Assembly: GCF_003258295.1 (NCBI RefSeq)
Contig: NZ_QKYN01000124.1
Coordinates: 1 to 33,087, forward strand
Source: Streptacidiphilus pinicola
GTDB taxonomy: Bacteria > Actinomycetota > Actinomycetes > Streptomycetales > Streptomycetaceae
Length of the DNA: 33,087 nucleotides
Reading direction: 5' to 3'
Shown here piece after piece: positions 15,314 to 23,753 of the stretch. A program made the translations under genes and the position numbers. The stretch's first letter is position 1. Each line of letters opens with the position of its first letter. Below the pieces are notes generated by a model. It did no database searches. It was not told the DNA's origin and saw only the letters and a program-made list of their open reading frames with translations.

Positions 15314-15892
15314 ATGCTCACCCTGCCCTCGCTTGCCTCGCGCCTCTCCGCTCTCTCCCCCTCCTGCGGTCCGACCCGACTGGTGGCCGTCGACGGCTAC
15401 GCCGGCTCCGGAAAGACCACCTTCTCCGCGCTGCTCGCGGACGAGCTGGGCGGCCCGGAGCGCGCTCCGGTCGTGCACCTGGACGACCTGGCGACGCACG
15501 AGCAGTTCTTCGACTGGACCGAGCGCCTGCACAGCGAGGTGCTCGCGCCGCTCGCGCAGGGGCGAGCGGTCCGCCACCGGGTCTACGACTGGGAGCTGGC
15601 GCGGTTCGGGGCGAGCCGGGAGCTTCCGGCCGCTCCCCCCTTCCTGCTGCTGGAGGGCGTGGGCGCGGGACGGCGCGCCGTGCGGCGGCAGCTGGCCGCG
15701 CTGCTCTGGATGGACCTCGACGCCGAGACCGCCCGCACCCGCGGTGAGCTGCGCGACGGACCCGCACTCGCGCCGTTCTGGAGCCGTTGGTCCGCGGAGC
15801 AGACCGAGCACTTCCGGGTCGACCCCAGCCGACCCTTCGCCGACTTCCTGGTAACCGGAACGACCGGGCGGCCACTGGCTGACGCTGCGTAA
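15314..15892 (+). CDS. P-loop kinase of the uridine kinase-like family
   Basis: A 192-residue soluble protein with a clear Walker A, GYAGSGKTT at residues 28-36, and a VVHLDDL strand with conserved Asp pair, followed by FLLLEGVGAG as the second strand. The layout is that of uridine kinase/phosphoribulokinase-like NTPases found widely in actinomycetes. The phosphate acceptor is unknown. ATG at 15314 has CGGAG four to five bases upstream; TAAGCT at 15300-15305 could be a nearby -10. The stop lies within a possible stem: GGCCAC/ACGCTG at 15870-15887 pairs with CAGCGT/GTGGCC at 15899-15910, a weak terminator candidate. Confidence 0.82.
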   Translation: MLTLPSLASRLSALSPSCGPTRLVAVDGYAGSGKTTFSALLADELGGPERAPVVHLDDLATHEQFFDWTERLHSEVLAPLAQGRAVRHRVYDWELARFGASRELPAAPPFLLLEGVGAGRRAVRRQLAALLWMDLDAETARTRGELRDGPALAPFWSRWSAEQTEHFRVDPSRPFADFLVTGTTGRPLADAA

Positions 15893-15985
15893 TCGCTACA
15901 GCGTGTGGCCAATAGCCTGTCCGTGAGCCAGCGAATTGCCGGGGAGTGCGACCAGTGCGGACCCGACCGATCCGACGGCACGCCC

Positions 15986-16015
15986 TTGACCTGCACCCCT
16001 GGCACCAACTACGTT
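15986..16015 (+). promoter_or_regulatory. Promoter of a candidate small RNA
   Basis: TTGACC (15986-15991) and TACGTT (16010-16015) are 18 bp apart, both close to the HrdB consensus. Transcription would start near 16022, only about 35 nt before a strong terminator hairpin. Confidence 0.6.
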
Positions 16016-16021
16016 CTCAAT

Positions 16022-16098
16022 CAGCGCGACACACGGTGATCGCGCCCCGCAGACACGAGCTGCCGGCCGTTCCCCCGTGGCCGGCAGCTCGTCCTTTT
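16022..16098 (+). ncRNA. Candidate small RNA of about 77 nt
   Basis: A consensus-like promoter is followed after about 40 nt by a strong intrinsic terminator, so a discrete short transcript is predicted. The start and end are estimates. It could be a trans-acting small RNA or an attenuated leader of the AAA ATPase gene that begins about 280 nt downstream. A small frame (GTG at 16037, about 33 codons) runs through the hairpin but is Pro-rich with no clear ribosome binding site. Confidence 0.45.
16057..16098 (+). terminator. Strong intrinsic terminator with T-tract
   Basis: A perfect 12-bp stem (16057-16068 with 16079-16090) closes a 10-nt loop and is followed by GTCCTTTT (16091-16098). It is the most canonical intrinsic terminator in the window. 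It acts on the plus strand. Confidence 0.8.
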
Positions 16099-16374
16099 CC
16101 GGCCCTTCCGTCCGCTCCGCACCAGACCACCCGGTGACCGAGCGTGATAAACGAAAGGGCTTTCTTCCGCTTGTGTGGAAAATCTGTTTATGTCCCCACC
16201 AGCCGATACGGGTGTGCGGCACTCTTCCGGATCAGCAAGACCCCGGTACGATTCCCCTGAGCGTGCGGGCTCGGTCGCCGCGTGCTCACGGACCGTCAAG
16301 GTGTGGCGTCTGCAGGCCTCCCGGGTCAGCCCTCCAGCGGGCAACAGGGACGCGGAGCAGCAGGGGGCGAAGCG
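16099..16374 (+). promoter_or_regulatory. Upstream region of the AAA ATPase gene
   Basis: There is no gene in this 276-bp stretch. Bases 16145-16195 are unusually AT-rich for this genome and carry an ATAAAC/GTTTAT inverted pair (16147-16152, 16186-16191). TACGAT at 16247-16252 is a possible -10 for the AAA gene, but without a good -35. Confidence 0.4.
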
Positions 16375-18402
16375 GTGGGGACTGAGGACAACGGCGACAG
16401 GCGCTCACGCAGCCTGGCCGATCGCGCCTGGCTACGGGCCATGGACGCGTACACCGCGGGCGCGTACACCCGCGCCGAGGAGGAGTTCCGCGCCGCCGTC
16501 CGGCTCGACCCGGGCATGGCCGACGCATGGCTCGGCCTGCACGCGCTGCGTTCCGACACCTCGGCCGCGCTGCTGAGCATGCACCGCAACCGCGAACGCT
16601 TCGGCGAGCAGCGACGCCGGCACCGACGTCCGCTCAGCTCCTGGTACTGGCTCGGCTGGTGGGTCCAGCCGCTGCTGGAGACCGAGCGTGACCTGACCCT
16701 CGCCCACGCCTCGCACTGGCTCGACGGCCGTCACCTCCCCGAGCTCGACCGGGCGCTGGCCCAGTGCCCGCCGGTCACCGAGGACAGCGCGGTGCGCTTC
16801 CTGCACGCCTGCCGCTCCTACCTGACCAAGGACTGGGAGCAGCTGATCCGCGACACCGACGGCCTGCTGGACGACGCGCTGCTGGGCATCGAGGCGGGCC
16901 TGTTCAGCGGCATGGCCCGGGTGCGCCTGGACATGTGCGGCCAGGCCGAACTGCCGCTGGCCACCTCACTGGCCCGCTGCCGCTCCGAGCAGCCGCAGCG
17001 CAAGGAGCTGCGCTACTGGCTCGCCCGCGCCTACGAGGGCGTCGGCCGCAGCGCGGCCGCGCTCTCCCTCTACCGCGCGGTGCACCGCGTGGACCCCGGC
17101 TTCATGGACACCGCCGCCCGGCTCGCCGCGATCACCGCGGAGGACGGCGTCGACCCCGCGCTGCTCGAGTCCCCGCAGGAGCCCGGCCTGCTGCGCCCCG
17201 GCCGCGCCGGCGGCAGCCCGGCCGCCGAGCCGCCCGGCTTCGACATCGCCGCCTTCGAGGGCAGCGGCTTCGACGGCCCCGGATTCGACGGCCTGGACGG
17301 GGGCATCGACCCGGGACCGGACACCACCGACCTGGGCGACGCCGCGGACGGCCCGCTCGACGTCGGCTTCGAGCCCGCCTTCTACGACCCGCTCCCCGGC
17401 TTCCCGCTCGCGGAGGACGAGGAGGATGCCGAGCCCGACGGCGCCACCGGTGCCACCACGGTGGACGGCCGCGCCGGGGGCGCGGCCGTGCCCGCCACGC
17501 GGGACCGCGCCGCGCTCCCCGCGCAGGCCGGCACGGACACGCCCCCGGACCAGCAGCGGCTGGACGCGGCACTGGCGGAGCTGGACCGGATGGTCGGCCT
17601 GGAGCCGGTCAAGCGGCAGGTGCTGGCGCTCTCCGCGCAGCTGCGGATGTCCCGGCTCCGCGCCGACCAGGGCCTGCCCGTCCAGCCGCCCAAGCGGCAC
17701 TTCGTCTTCTCCGGCCCCTCCGGCACCGGCAAGACCACGGTGGCGCGGATCCTCGGCCGGGTCTTCTACGCGCTCGGCCTGCTCAGCGGCGACCACCTGG
17801 TCGAGGCCCAACGGGCCGACCTGGTCGGCGAGTTCCTCGGCCAGACGGCGGTGAAGGCCAACGAGCTGATCGACTCGGCGCTGGACGGCGTGCTGTTCAT
17901 CGACGAGGCCTACAGCCTCGCCAACTCCGGCTACTCCAAGGGCGACGCCTACGGTGACGAGGCGCTGCAGGTGCTGCTCAAGCGCGCCGAGGACAACCGC
18001 GACCGCCTGGTCGTCATCCTCGCCGGCTACCCCGAGGGCATGAACCGCCTGCTGGCCGCCAACCCCGGTCTCTCCTCCCGGTTCACCACCCGCGTCGACT
18101 TCCCCAGCTACCGCCCGGCCGAACTCGCCGCGATCGGACAGGCGCTGGCCGCGCACGACGGCGACTTCTGGGACGACGAGGCGCTGGAGGAACTGCGCAG
18201 CATCTGCGCCCACGTGGTGCGCGAGGGCTGGATCGACGACCTCGGCAACGGGCGCTTCATGCGCACCCTCTACGAGAAGTCCTGCGCCTACCGGGACCTC
18301 CGGCTCTCGGTCCTCGCCGAACTGCCGACGAGACAGGACCTGGCCGCGCTGCGACTCCCCGACGTGCTCCAGGCCTATGGGGAACTCATCGACGGCCGTT
18401 AG
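16375..18402 (+). CDS. AAA ATPase with N-terminal TPR-like region (CbxX/EccA-like)
   Basis: A 675-residue protein from GTG 16375, chosen because GGGGGCGAAG precedes it and the recognisable domain starts soon after; an upstream in-frame ATG-like start at 16282 has low-complexity sequence. Residues about 10-255 are helical and TPR-like, as in EccA of type VII secretion. Residues about 270-395 form an acidic, Gly/Asp-rich linker with repeated GFDG units. The C-terminal CbxX-type AAA module has Walker A GPSGTGKTT (447-455), Walker B VLFIDEAY (506-513), and an arginine in NPGLSSRF (569) suited as the finger. No esx or ecc gene is nearby, so a secretion role is unproven. It is 9 bp from the downstream isochorismatase-type gene. 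Confidence 0.88.
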   Translation: MGTEDNGDRRSRSLADRAWLRAMDAYTAGAYTRAEEEFRAAVRLDPGMADAWLGLHALRSDTSAALLSMHRNRERFGEQRRRHRRPLSSWYWLGWWVQPLLETERDLTLAHASHWLDGRHLPELDRALAQCPPVTEDSAVRFLHACRSYLTKDWEQLIRDTDGLLDDALLGIEAGLFSGMARVRLDMCGQAELPLATSLARCRSEQPQRKELRYWLARAYEGVGRSAAALSLYRAVHRVDPGFMDTAARLAAITAEDGVDPALLESPQEPGLLRPGRAGGSPAAEPPGFDIAAFEGSGFDGPGFDGLDGGIDPGPDTTDLGDAADGPLDVGFEPAFYDPLPGFPLAEDEEDAEPDGATGATTVDGRAGGAAVPATRDRAALPAQAGTDTPPDQQRLDAALAELDRMVGLEPVKRQVLALSAQLRMSRLRADQGLPVQPPKRHFVFSGPSGTGKTTVARILGRVFYALGLLSGDHLVEAQRADLVGEFLGQTAVKANELIDSALDGVLFIDEAYSLANSGYSKGDAYGDEALQVLLKRAEDNRDRLVVILAGYPEGMNRLLAANPGLSSRFTTRVDFPSYRPAELAAIGQALAAHDGDFWDDEALEELRSICAHVVREGWIDDLGNGRFMRTLYEKSCAYRDLRLSVLAELPTRQDLAALRLPDVLQAYGELIDGR

Positions 18403-18411
18403 GGTCGCAGC

Positions 18412-19089
18412 ATGGCCGAGACACAACCGAGGCTCCACACCTGGCAGATCGACGCCCGTGAGTACGCCCGCCAGGAACGGCGCCGCGGCCGCCGCCACGC
18501 CTACGAGCGCCTCACCGGTCCGAGCACCGCACTGGTCGTGGTCGACATGGTCCGCTTCTTCGTCGCCGGCAACCCCTACGGCCTCGGCATCGTCCCGCAC
18601 GTCCACACCCTCGCCCGCGCGGTCCGCGCGGCGGGCGGCACCGTCGCCTGGGTCCTGCCGGCCGTCACCGAGCAGGCCACCGGCTGGGCAGTCGACTTCT
18701 ACGGTCCCGAGATCGCCGAGCTCTACCGCGGCGCGGGCGGCACCGGCCCCCTGCGCTCCCGCCTCTGGCCCGACCTCACCCCCGCGCCCGACGACCCCGT
18801 CGTCGAGAAGACCGCCGCCTCCGCCTTCTTCCCCGGCCGCTGTGCGCTCCGCGACCACCTGGACCGACGCGCCGTCGACACCGTTCTGGTCTGCGGCCTG
18901 GTCACCAACGTCTGCGTCGAATCCACCGTCCGCGACGCGGCGACCCTCGGCTACCGCACCCTCCTCGCCGCCGACGCCTGCGCCACCCGCGACGACACCC
19001 TCCACAACGCGTCCCTGACGACGATCTACCGCAGCTTCGGGGACGTCCGTCCCACGAGCGAGCTCCTGGCGCTGCTGGCGACCAGTTAG
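18412..19089 (+). CDS. Isochorismatase-family cysteine hydrolase
   Basis: A 225-residue protein with the complete catalytic triad: Asp45 in VVVDM, Lys133 in VEKTAASAFF, and Cys168 in VTNVCVES. The cis-peptide region GLVTNVCVE is also typical. The family covers nicotinamidases, N-carbamoylsarcosine amidases, ureidoacrylate hydrolases and isochorismatases; the substrate is not decided here. An N-terminal basic extension of about 30 residues precedes the domain. ATG at 18412 has AGGG about eight bases upstream, overlapping the stop region of the AAA gene, so the two form an operon. Confidence 0.9.
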   Translation: MAETQPRLHTWQIDAREYARQERRRGRRHAYERLTGPSTALVVVDMVRFFVAGNPYGLGIVPHVHTLARAVRAAGGTVAWVLPAVTEQATGWAVDFYGPEIAELYRGAGGTGPLRSRLWPDLTPAPDDPVVEKTAASAFFPGRCALRDHLDRRAVDTVLVCGLVTNVCVESTVRDAATLGYRTLLAADACATRDDTLHNASLTTIYRSFGDVRPTSELLALLATS

Positions 19090-19112
19090 GGGCGCGGGGC
19101 TCCGCGCGCCCC
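19089..19112. terminator. Hairpin between isochorismatase and ABC permease genes
   Basis: GGGGCGCG (19089-19096) pairs with CGCGCCCC (19105-19112) around an 8-nt loop, followed by CTTCG. It lies between convergent genes. Confidence 0.6.
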
Positions 19113-19145
19113 CTTCGTGCTGCGACTGGCCCCAGGAGGCACGTC

Positions 19146-20327
19146 TCAGGCGGCCTTCAAAGCCTCCCGCAGCGGGACCCGGGCGCCGCTCCGCAGGACT
19201 GAGTTGCGGTAGACGCGGCCGGCGAAGCGGAGGACGACGACGCCGGTGGCGAGGGTGAGGAAGAGGGCCACGAGGACCTGCCAGAGGGGGGCGACGCCGA
19301 GGGCCCAGCGCATGGGCATGAGGACCGGGGCGGTGAACGGGACGAAGGAGAGGATCTCGGCCAGGCCGCTCTGCGGGTTCGCGGGGAGGATGGAGATGGC
19401 CACGACCCAACCCGCGACCAGCGGCATCATGATGGGGGCCATCACCCCGCCGAGGTCCTCCTGGCGGGAGACCATCGCGCCCGCCGAGGCGAAGACCAGG
19501 GCGTAGAGCCAGAATCCGGCCACGAACCAGGCCAGCGTCCACAGCAGGCTGCCCACCGACGCGCTGAGCGAGACGTTGAGCTGCCCGTCGGCCATGCCGA
19601 CGGCCAGGCCCAGCACGCCGGGGACGAGCAGCTGGACCACGCCGACCACCGCGACGCCCACGACCTTGCCCGCCAGCAGCTGCCACGGCTTGATCGTGGC
19701 GAGCAGGAGCTCGACCACGCGGCTGGTCTTCTCCTCGACGACGCCCTGCGCGACCATCTGACCGACCGTCATCAGGATGAGGTACATCAGCAGGCCCGCG
19801 ACGATGGCGATGGCGACCTTCTGGCCCTGCTGCGGGTCGGCCTTCTCCAGCGGGGAGACCTGCACGTGCTGGGACGCCGCCGCGGGGGCCTGGCCGACGA
19901 CCGCGAAGAGCGTCTGCAGCGAGTTCGGCAGCGACTTGTCGACCGTCACCTCGGTGCCGTCCGCGCCGTGCGCGGTGACGAAGGCGTCGACCTTGCCGTC
20001 GCGGACCGCGGCCGTGCCGGCCGCGGGGTCGGCGACGACGATGACGTCGACCTTCTGGTGCAGCTTGTCCGCCACGGCGGAGAGCTCCTGGCCGTAGCCC
20101 GCGTCCGCCTGGACCACCGCGACGTGCTGCGTCGAGGGGCCGGGAGCGGCGAGCTTGGTGATGATCGGCACCGCGAGGAAGGCCACCGCGGTGATGCCGA
20201 GCATGATCTTGAACGCCTTGGAGCGCAGCCGCACCGACGTCTCACGCCCGGCGACCAGCTTGACCGCCTCGACGTTGCTCAGCTGCGCGCCCTGGTGGTG
20301 GCCCGTGGCGTCGGCCGTGTTCGTCAC
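19146..20327 (-). CDS. ABC-2 type exporter permease (NatB-like)
   Basis: A 393-residue membrane protein with one N-terminal helix (about 40-60), an extracytoplasmic domain of about 120 residues, and five or more helices in the C-terminal half. The internal VVEEKTSRVVELLLATIKPWQLLAGKVVG is the signature of the NatB/YhaP-type ABC-2 permease family. It pairs with the ATPase encoded just upstream to form an exporter; sodium is the substrate of B. subtilis NatAB, but the substrate here is unknown. The start is GTG at complement 20325-20327 in a GTGA overlap with the ATPase stop, with GGAGCAGCA before it. An earlier in-frame extension is only low-complexity sequence inside the ATPase gene. Confidence 0.9.
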   Translation of the reverse strand: MTNTADATGHHQGAQLSNVEAVKLVAGRETSVRLRSKAFKIMLGITAVAFLAVPIITKLAAPGPSTQHVAVVQADAGYGQELSAVADKLHQKVDVIVVADPAAGTAAVRDGKVDAFVTAHGADGTEVTVDKSLPNSLQTLFAVVGQAPAAASQHVQVSPLEKADPQQGQKVAIAIVAGLLMYLILMTVGQMVAQGVVEEKTSRVVELLLATIKPWQLLAGKVVGVAVVGVVQLLVPGVLGLAVGMADGQLNVSLSASVGSLLWTLAWFVAGFWLYALVFASAGAMVSRQEDLGGVMAPIMMPLVAGWVVAISILPANPQSGLAEILSFVPFTAPVLMPMRWALGVAPLWQVLVALFLTLATGVVVLRFAGRVYRNSVLRSGARVPLREALKAA

Positions 20328-21247
20328 TGCTGCTCCCCCGTGTGCGTGTCCGTGCTGACGACGTGCCGGAACAGCTCCGTGAGCGTGGAGCGCCGGCGGG
20401 CGAACTCGCGGACGGGGCCGGTGGCCAGCGCGGCCGTGAGCACGGTCTGGTCGTCGGCGCCCTCGTCGAGGGCGAGCACAGTGCGACCGTTCTCCTGTCG
20501 GCGCACGGTGACGCCGGGAACGCCCGCGGCCCAGCCCTCGGGCGCGGCGGGCGCGTGCACCAGCAGCTCCTCGCCCCCGGAGGCGCGCAGCTCGTCGACG
20601 GTGTCGCAGGCGACCATCGTGCCCGCGCGGACGATGCCGACGCGGTCGCAGAGCCGCTCGACCAGGTCCAGCTGGTGGCTGGAGAAGATCACCGGAATGC
20701 CCTCGGCGGCCTTCTCGCGCAGCACCTGGCTCATCACGTCGACGGCCACCGGGTCCAGCCCGGAGAACGGCTCGTCGAGCACGAGTATCTCGGGGTTGTG
20801 CACCAGCGCCGCGGCCAGCTGCACGCGCTGCTGGTTGCCGAGGCTGAGCTTCTGCACCTCGTCGCCGACGCGGGCGTGGACGCCGAGGCGTTCGGTCCAC
20901 TCGGCGACCGCCGCCGCGGCCTGCGCCGCGCCGAGGCCGTGCAGCCGGGCCAGGTAGGTCAGCTGCTCGCCGACCTTCATGCGCGGGTAGAGGCCGCGCT
21001 CCTCGGGCATGTAGCCGATCCGGCTGCGGATCTCGTGGTCCACCGGGACCCCGGCCCAGCGGACCTCTCCCCCGTCCGCGGCGAGCACACCGAGAACGAT
21101 CCGCATCGTCGTGGTCTTGCCGGCGCCGTTGCTGCCGACGAAGCCGAAGATCTCTCCGGCTCGCACGTCGAACGTCATCCCGTCCAGCGCCACGGTGTCG
21201 CCGTAGCGCTTGGTCAGGGCGTCGACTTCGAGACGTCGATCGCTCAC
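20324..21247 (-). CDS. ABC transporter ATP-binding protein (NatA-like)
   Basis: A 307-residue ATPase with Walker A GSNGAGKTT (38-46), Q-loop region around GYMPEERGLYP (79-88), signature LSLGNQQ (134-140), Walker B LVLDEP (155-160) and the switch His in FSSHQ. The C-terminal 80 residues form the DUF4162-like extension usual in NatA-type subunits. The signature LSLGNQQ replaces LSGGQ, which is typical of this subfamily. The start is GTG at complement 21245-21247. A TACATT element lies 18 bp upstream of it. The gene overlaps the permease by 4 bp. Confidence 0.94.
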   Translation of the reverse strand: MSDRRLEVDALTKRYGDTVALDGMTFDVRAGEIFGFVGSNGAGKTTTMRIVLGVLAADGGEVRWAGVPVDHEIRSRIGYMPEERGLYPRMKVGEQLTYLARLHGLGAAQAAAAVAEWTERLGVHARVGDEVQKLSLGNQQRVQLAAALVHNPEILVLDEPFSGLDPVAVDVMSQVLREKAAEGIPVIFSSHQLDLVERLCDRVGIVRAGTMVACDTVDELRASGGEELLVHAPAAPEGWAAGVPGVTVRRQENGRTVLALDEGADDQTVLTAALATGPVREFARRRSTLTELFRHVVSTDTHTGEQQ

Positions 21248-21264
21248 CTGCTCACACTCCCCCG

Positions 21265-21270
21265 AATGTA
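21265..21270 (-). promoter_or_regulatory. Candidate -10 of the NatAB-like operon
   Basis: TACATT on the minus strand (complement 21265-21270) lies 17 bp before the ATPase GTG. The upstream bases carry a TTGATC direct repeat (21282-21287 and 21291-21296), possibly a regulator site, but no good -35. Confidence 0.4.
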
Positions 21271-21306
21271 CGTTTTGTCGCTTGATCTGTTTGATCGATG
21301 GTCAGC

Positions 21307-22344
21307 TTAGCGACGCACGCGGTGGTCCGGATCGTGCACCTCGCCGACCAGTTCCTCCAGCACGTCCTCCAGCGCCACCAGACCGAGCGTCAGCCCGCCC
21401 GCGTCGACGACGCCGGCCAGGTGCGCGGCGGAGCGGCGCATCGCGCCGAGCGCGTCGTCGAGCGGGAGGTCGCCGGAGAGGCTGATGATCGGCCGCCAGA
21501 GCCGGCCGGGCACCGGCGCGTCGGGGTCGTCCAGCTCCAGCACGTCCTTGACGTGCAGGTAGCCGAGGAAGGCGCCGTTGTCGCCGACGACGGGGAAGCG
21601 GGAGTAGCCGGTGCGCACCGCCAGCTCCTCGATCCCGCCCGCGGTCACGGAGCTGTCGACGGTGACGAGCTTGTCGCTCGGCATCACGACCTCGCGCACC
21701 GGGCGCAGGCCGAGCTCCAGGGCGTCCTCCAGCCGCTCCTGCGCGTGGCGGCCGAGCAGGCCCGCCGCGTGGGAGGCGTGCAGCAGGTGGGTCAGCTCCT
21801 CGCTGGTGTAGGCCGCGGCGATCTCGTCCTTGGGCTCGACCCGCAGCAGCCGCAACACCAGGTTGGCCAGCGCGTTGAGGAGGGCGATGAACGGGCGCAG
21901 CCAGCGGGCCAGCCCGACCAGCGGCGGGCCGAGCCAGAGCGCGGCGCGCTCGGGCGTGGCCAGCGCGATGTTCTTCGGCACCATCTCGCCGATCACCATG
22001 TGCAGTCCGACCACGATCGCGAGCGCCAGCACGAAGCCGGCCGGGTGCACCAGCGAGGAGGGCAGGCCGAGCGCGTGGAACGGCGCTTCCAGCAGCCCGG
22101 CGAGCGCGGGTTCGGCAACGGCGCCGAGCAGCAGCGAGCAGACGGTGATGCCGAGCTGGGTCGCGGCGAGCATCGCCGAGACGTCCTCGAGCGCGCGGAC
22201 GACCGTGGCGGCGCGCCGGTCGCCGGCCTCGGCGAGGGGCTGCACCTGGCTGCGGCGGACCGAGACGAGTGCGAACTCGGCGCCGACGAAGAAGGCGTTG
22301 CCGAGCAGGAGCAGCACGGCGAAGAAGAGGAAGAGGGCACTCAT
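21307..22344 (-). CDS. HlyC/CorC-type membrane protein with DUF21 and CBS domains (second copy)
   Basis: A 345-residue protein. Residues 1-180 form the DUF21/CNNM transmembrane domain with LGNAFFVGAEFALVSVRRS and QLGITVCSLLLGAVAEPAL; residues about 200-335 form a CBS pair with VVMPSDKLVTVD, SRFPVVGDNG and VALEDVLEELVGEV. Unlike its upstream neighbour it stops after the CBS pair and lacks the C-terminal CorC_HlyC domain. Families with this layout are tied to magnesium or cobalt efflux; the function here is inferred. ATG at complement 22342-22344 overlaps the stop of the upstream paralogue by 4 bp. Confidence 0.9.
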   Translation of the reverse strand: MSALFLFFAVLLLLGNAFFVGAEFALVSVRRSQVQPLAEAGDRRAATVVRALEDVSAMLAATQLGITVCSLLLGAVAEPALAGLLEAPFHALGLPSSLVHPAGFVLALAIVVGLHMVIGEMVPKNIALATPERAALWLGPPLVGLARWLRPFIALLNALANLVLRLLRVEPKDEIAAAYTSEELTHLLHASHAAGLLGRHAQERLEDALELGLRPVREVVMPSDKLVTVDSSVTAGGIEELAVRTGYSRFPVVGDNGAFLGYLHVKDVLELDDPDAPVPGRLWRPIISLSGDLPLDDALGAMRRSAAHLAGVVDAGGLTLGLVALEDVLEELVGEVHDPDHRVRR

Positions 22345-23690
22345 CGGTCCCGGCCCTCCTCGGCGCCGGTGGCGTCCTGCCGTTCCAGCCGCACCAGTTC
22401 GGTGCGGTGGCGGTGCACCTGGACGGCCACCAGCCGCCAGCCGGGCAGCTCGGCGGCGTCGCCGGGCTGGGGCAGCCGGCCGAGCAGATCGGTGAGCAGA
22501 CCGGCCACGGTCTCGTAGGGGCCCTCGGGGGCGTGCAGCCCCACGGCCTCCAGCACGTCGACGCGGCAGCGGCCCTCGGCGAGCCAGGCCTGACGGCCCG
22601 CCACCGGCGTGGCCGGGCGCAGCTCGGGCAGGTCCGCGGGGTCGTGCTCGTCCTGCACCTCGCCGACCATCTCCTCGACGATGTCCTCCAGCGTGGCCAC
22701 CCCGGCCGTGCCGCCGTACTCGTCGACGACGACGGCGAGTTGCTGGCGGCTGCGGAGCAGGTCGAGCAGCCGGTCGGCGGGCAGCGTCTCCGGCACCAGC
22801 AGCGGCGGCGAGGCCAGCGCGCCGACGCGCACGGTGGCCCGGCGCTCGGCCTTGACGGCGAGCGCGTCCTTGAGCGTGACGACGCCGACGACGTCGTCGA
22901 TGCTCTGCCGGTAGACGGGGAACCGGGAAAGGCCGGTCGCCCGGGTCAGGTTGAGCACGTCGGCGGCGGTGGCGTGGTCCTCCAGCGCGGCCACGTCCAC
23001 GCGCGGCGTCATCACGGACTCGGCGGAGAGCTCCGCGAGGCCGAGCGTGCGCACGAAGAGGTCGGCCGTGTCGCTCTCCAGCGCGCCCTCGTGGGCGGAG
23101 TGCCGGGCCAGCGCCACGAGTTCCTCGGCGCTGCGCGCGGAGGCCAGTTCCTCGGCGGGCTCCATGCCGAGGCGGCGCACGATCCGGTTGGCGGCGCCGT
23201 TGAGCAGCAGGATCAGCGGCCGGCAGATCCGGGAGAACAGCGCCTGCGGGGCGACCACGGCGCGGGCGACCTGGAGCGGGCGGGAGATGGCCCAGCCCTT
23301 GGGGACGAGCTCGCCGATCACCATCTGCAGCACGGTCGCCAGCAGCAGGCCCAGGACAGCGGCGAGCGCGGTCACCGCGCCGCCGGAGACGCCGAGGCCG
23401 CGCAGCGGCGGGGTGAGCAGCAGGCCCAGCGCCGGGTTGGCCAGCATGCCGACGAGCAGCGAGGTCACGGTGATGCCGAGCTGCGCGCCGGACAGCTCGA
23501 AGGAGAGTGTCCGCAGTGCCCCGTCCACGCGCGACGCCCGCCGGTCCCCCGCCGTGGCGGCCCGCTGCACCTCCCCGCGGTCGACGGTGATGAAGGCGAA
23601 CTCGGCGGCCACGAAGAGTCCGTTGGCCAGGATCAGCAGCACGGCGACACCGAGCAGCAGCCAGGCCACGGAAATACTGTGAGGGTCCAT
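22341..23690 (-). CDS. HlyC/CorC-type membrane protein with DUF21, CBS and CorC_HlyC domains (first copy)
   Basis: A 449-residue protein. DUF21 covers about residues 5-195 with LANGLFVAAEFAFITVDRG and QLGITVTSLLVGMLANPAL. The CBS pair (about 210-335) includes VMTPRVDVAAL and AVVVDEYGGTAGVATLEDIVEEMVGEV. A C-terminal CorC_HlyC domain at about 350-435 is marked by the GRCRVDVLEAVGLHAPEGPYETVAG stretch with spacing usual for the family. These proteins are linked to divalent cation efflux. ATG at 23690 follows a 63-bp gap from the PH-domain gene. The tandem pair is a common actinobacterial arrangement and the two products may form a heterodimer. Confidence 0.92.
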   Translation of the reverse strand: MDPHSISVAWLLLGVAVLLILANGLFVAAEFAFITVDRGEVQRAATAGDRRASRVDGALRTLSFELSGAQLGITVTSLLVGMLANPALGLLLTPPLRGLGVSGGAVTALAAVLGLLLATVLQMVIGELVPKGWAISRPLQVARAVVAPQALFSRICRPLILLLNGAANRIVRRLGMEPAEELASARSAEELVALARHSAHEGALESDTADLFVRTLGLAELSAESVMTPRVDVAALEDHATAADVLNLTRATGLSRFPVYRQSIDDVVGVVTLKDALAVKAERRATVRVGALASPPLLVPETLPADRLLDLLRSRQQLAVVVDEYGGTAGVATLEDIVEEMVGEVQDEHDPADLPELRPATPVAGRQAWLAEGRCRVDVLEAVGLHAPEGPYETVAGLLTDLLGRLPQPGDAAELPGWRLVAVQVHRHRTELVRLERQDATGAEEGRDR

Positions 23691-23753
23691 GGAAGGTGGG
23701 AATTCTCCAAAGGCTTGGTAAAGCCCCCACAGTACCCCAGGGAGGTCGCCGCC

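Noticed and set aside
16282-16374. N-terminal extension of the AAA ATPase
   Set aside because: The extra 31 residues are low-complexity Gly/Gln/Ala and lack a ribosome binding site; GTG 16375 has one and sits next to the conserved part.
16966-19686. 906-codon open frame on the minus strand
   Set aside because: Runs antisense to the AAA ATPase and isochorismatase genes, which have complete catalytic motifs; the frame itself has none.
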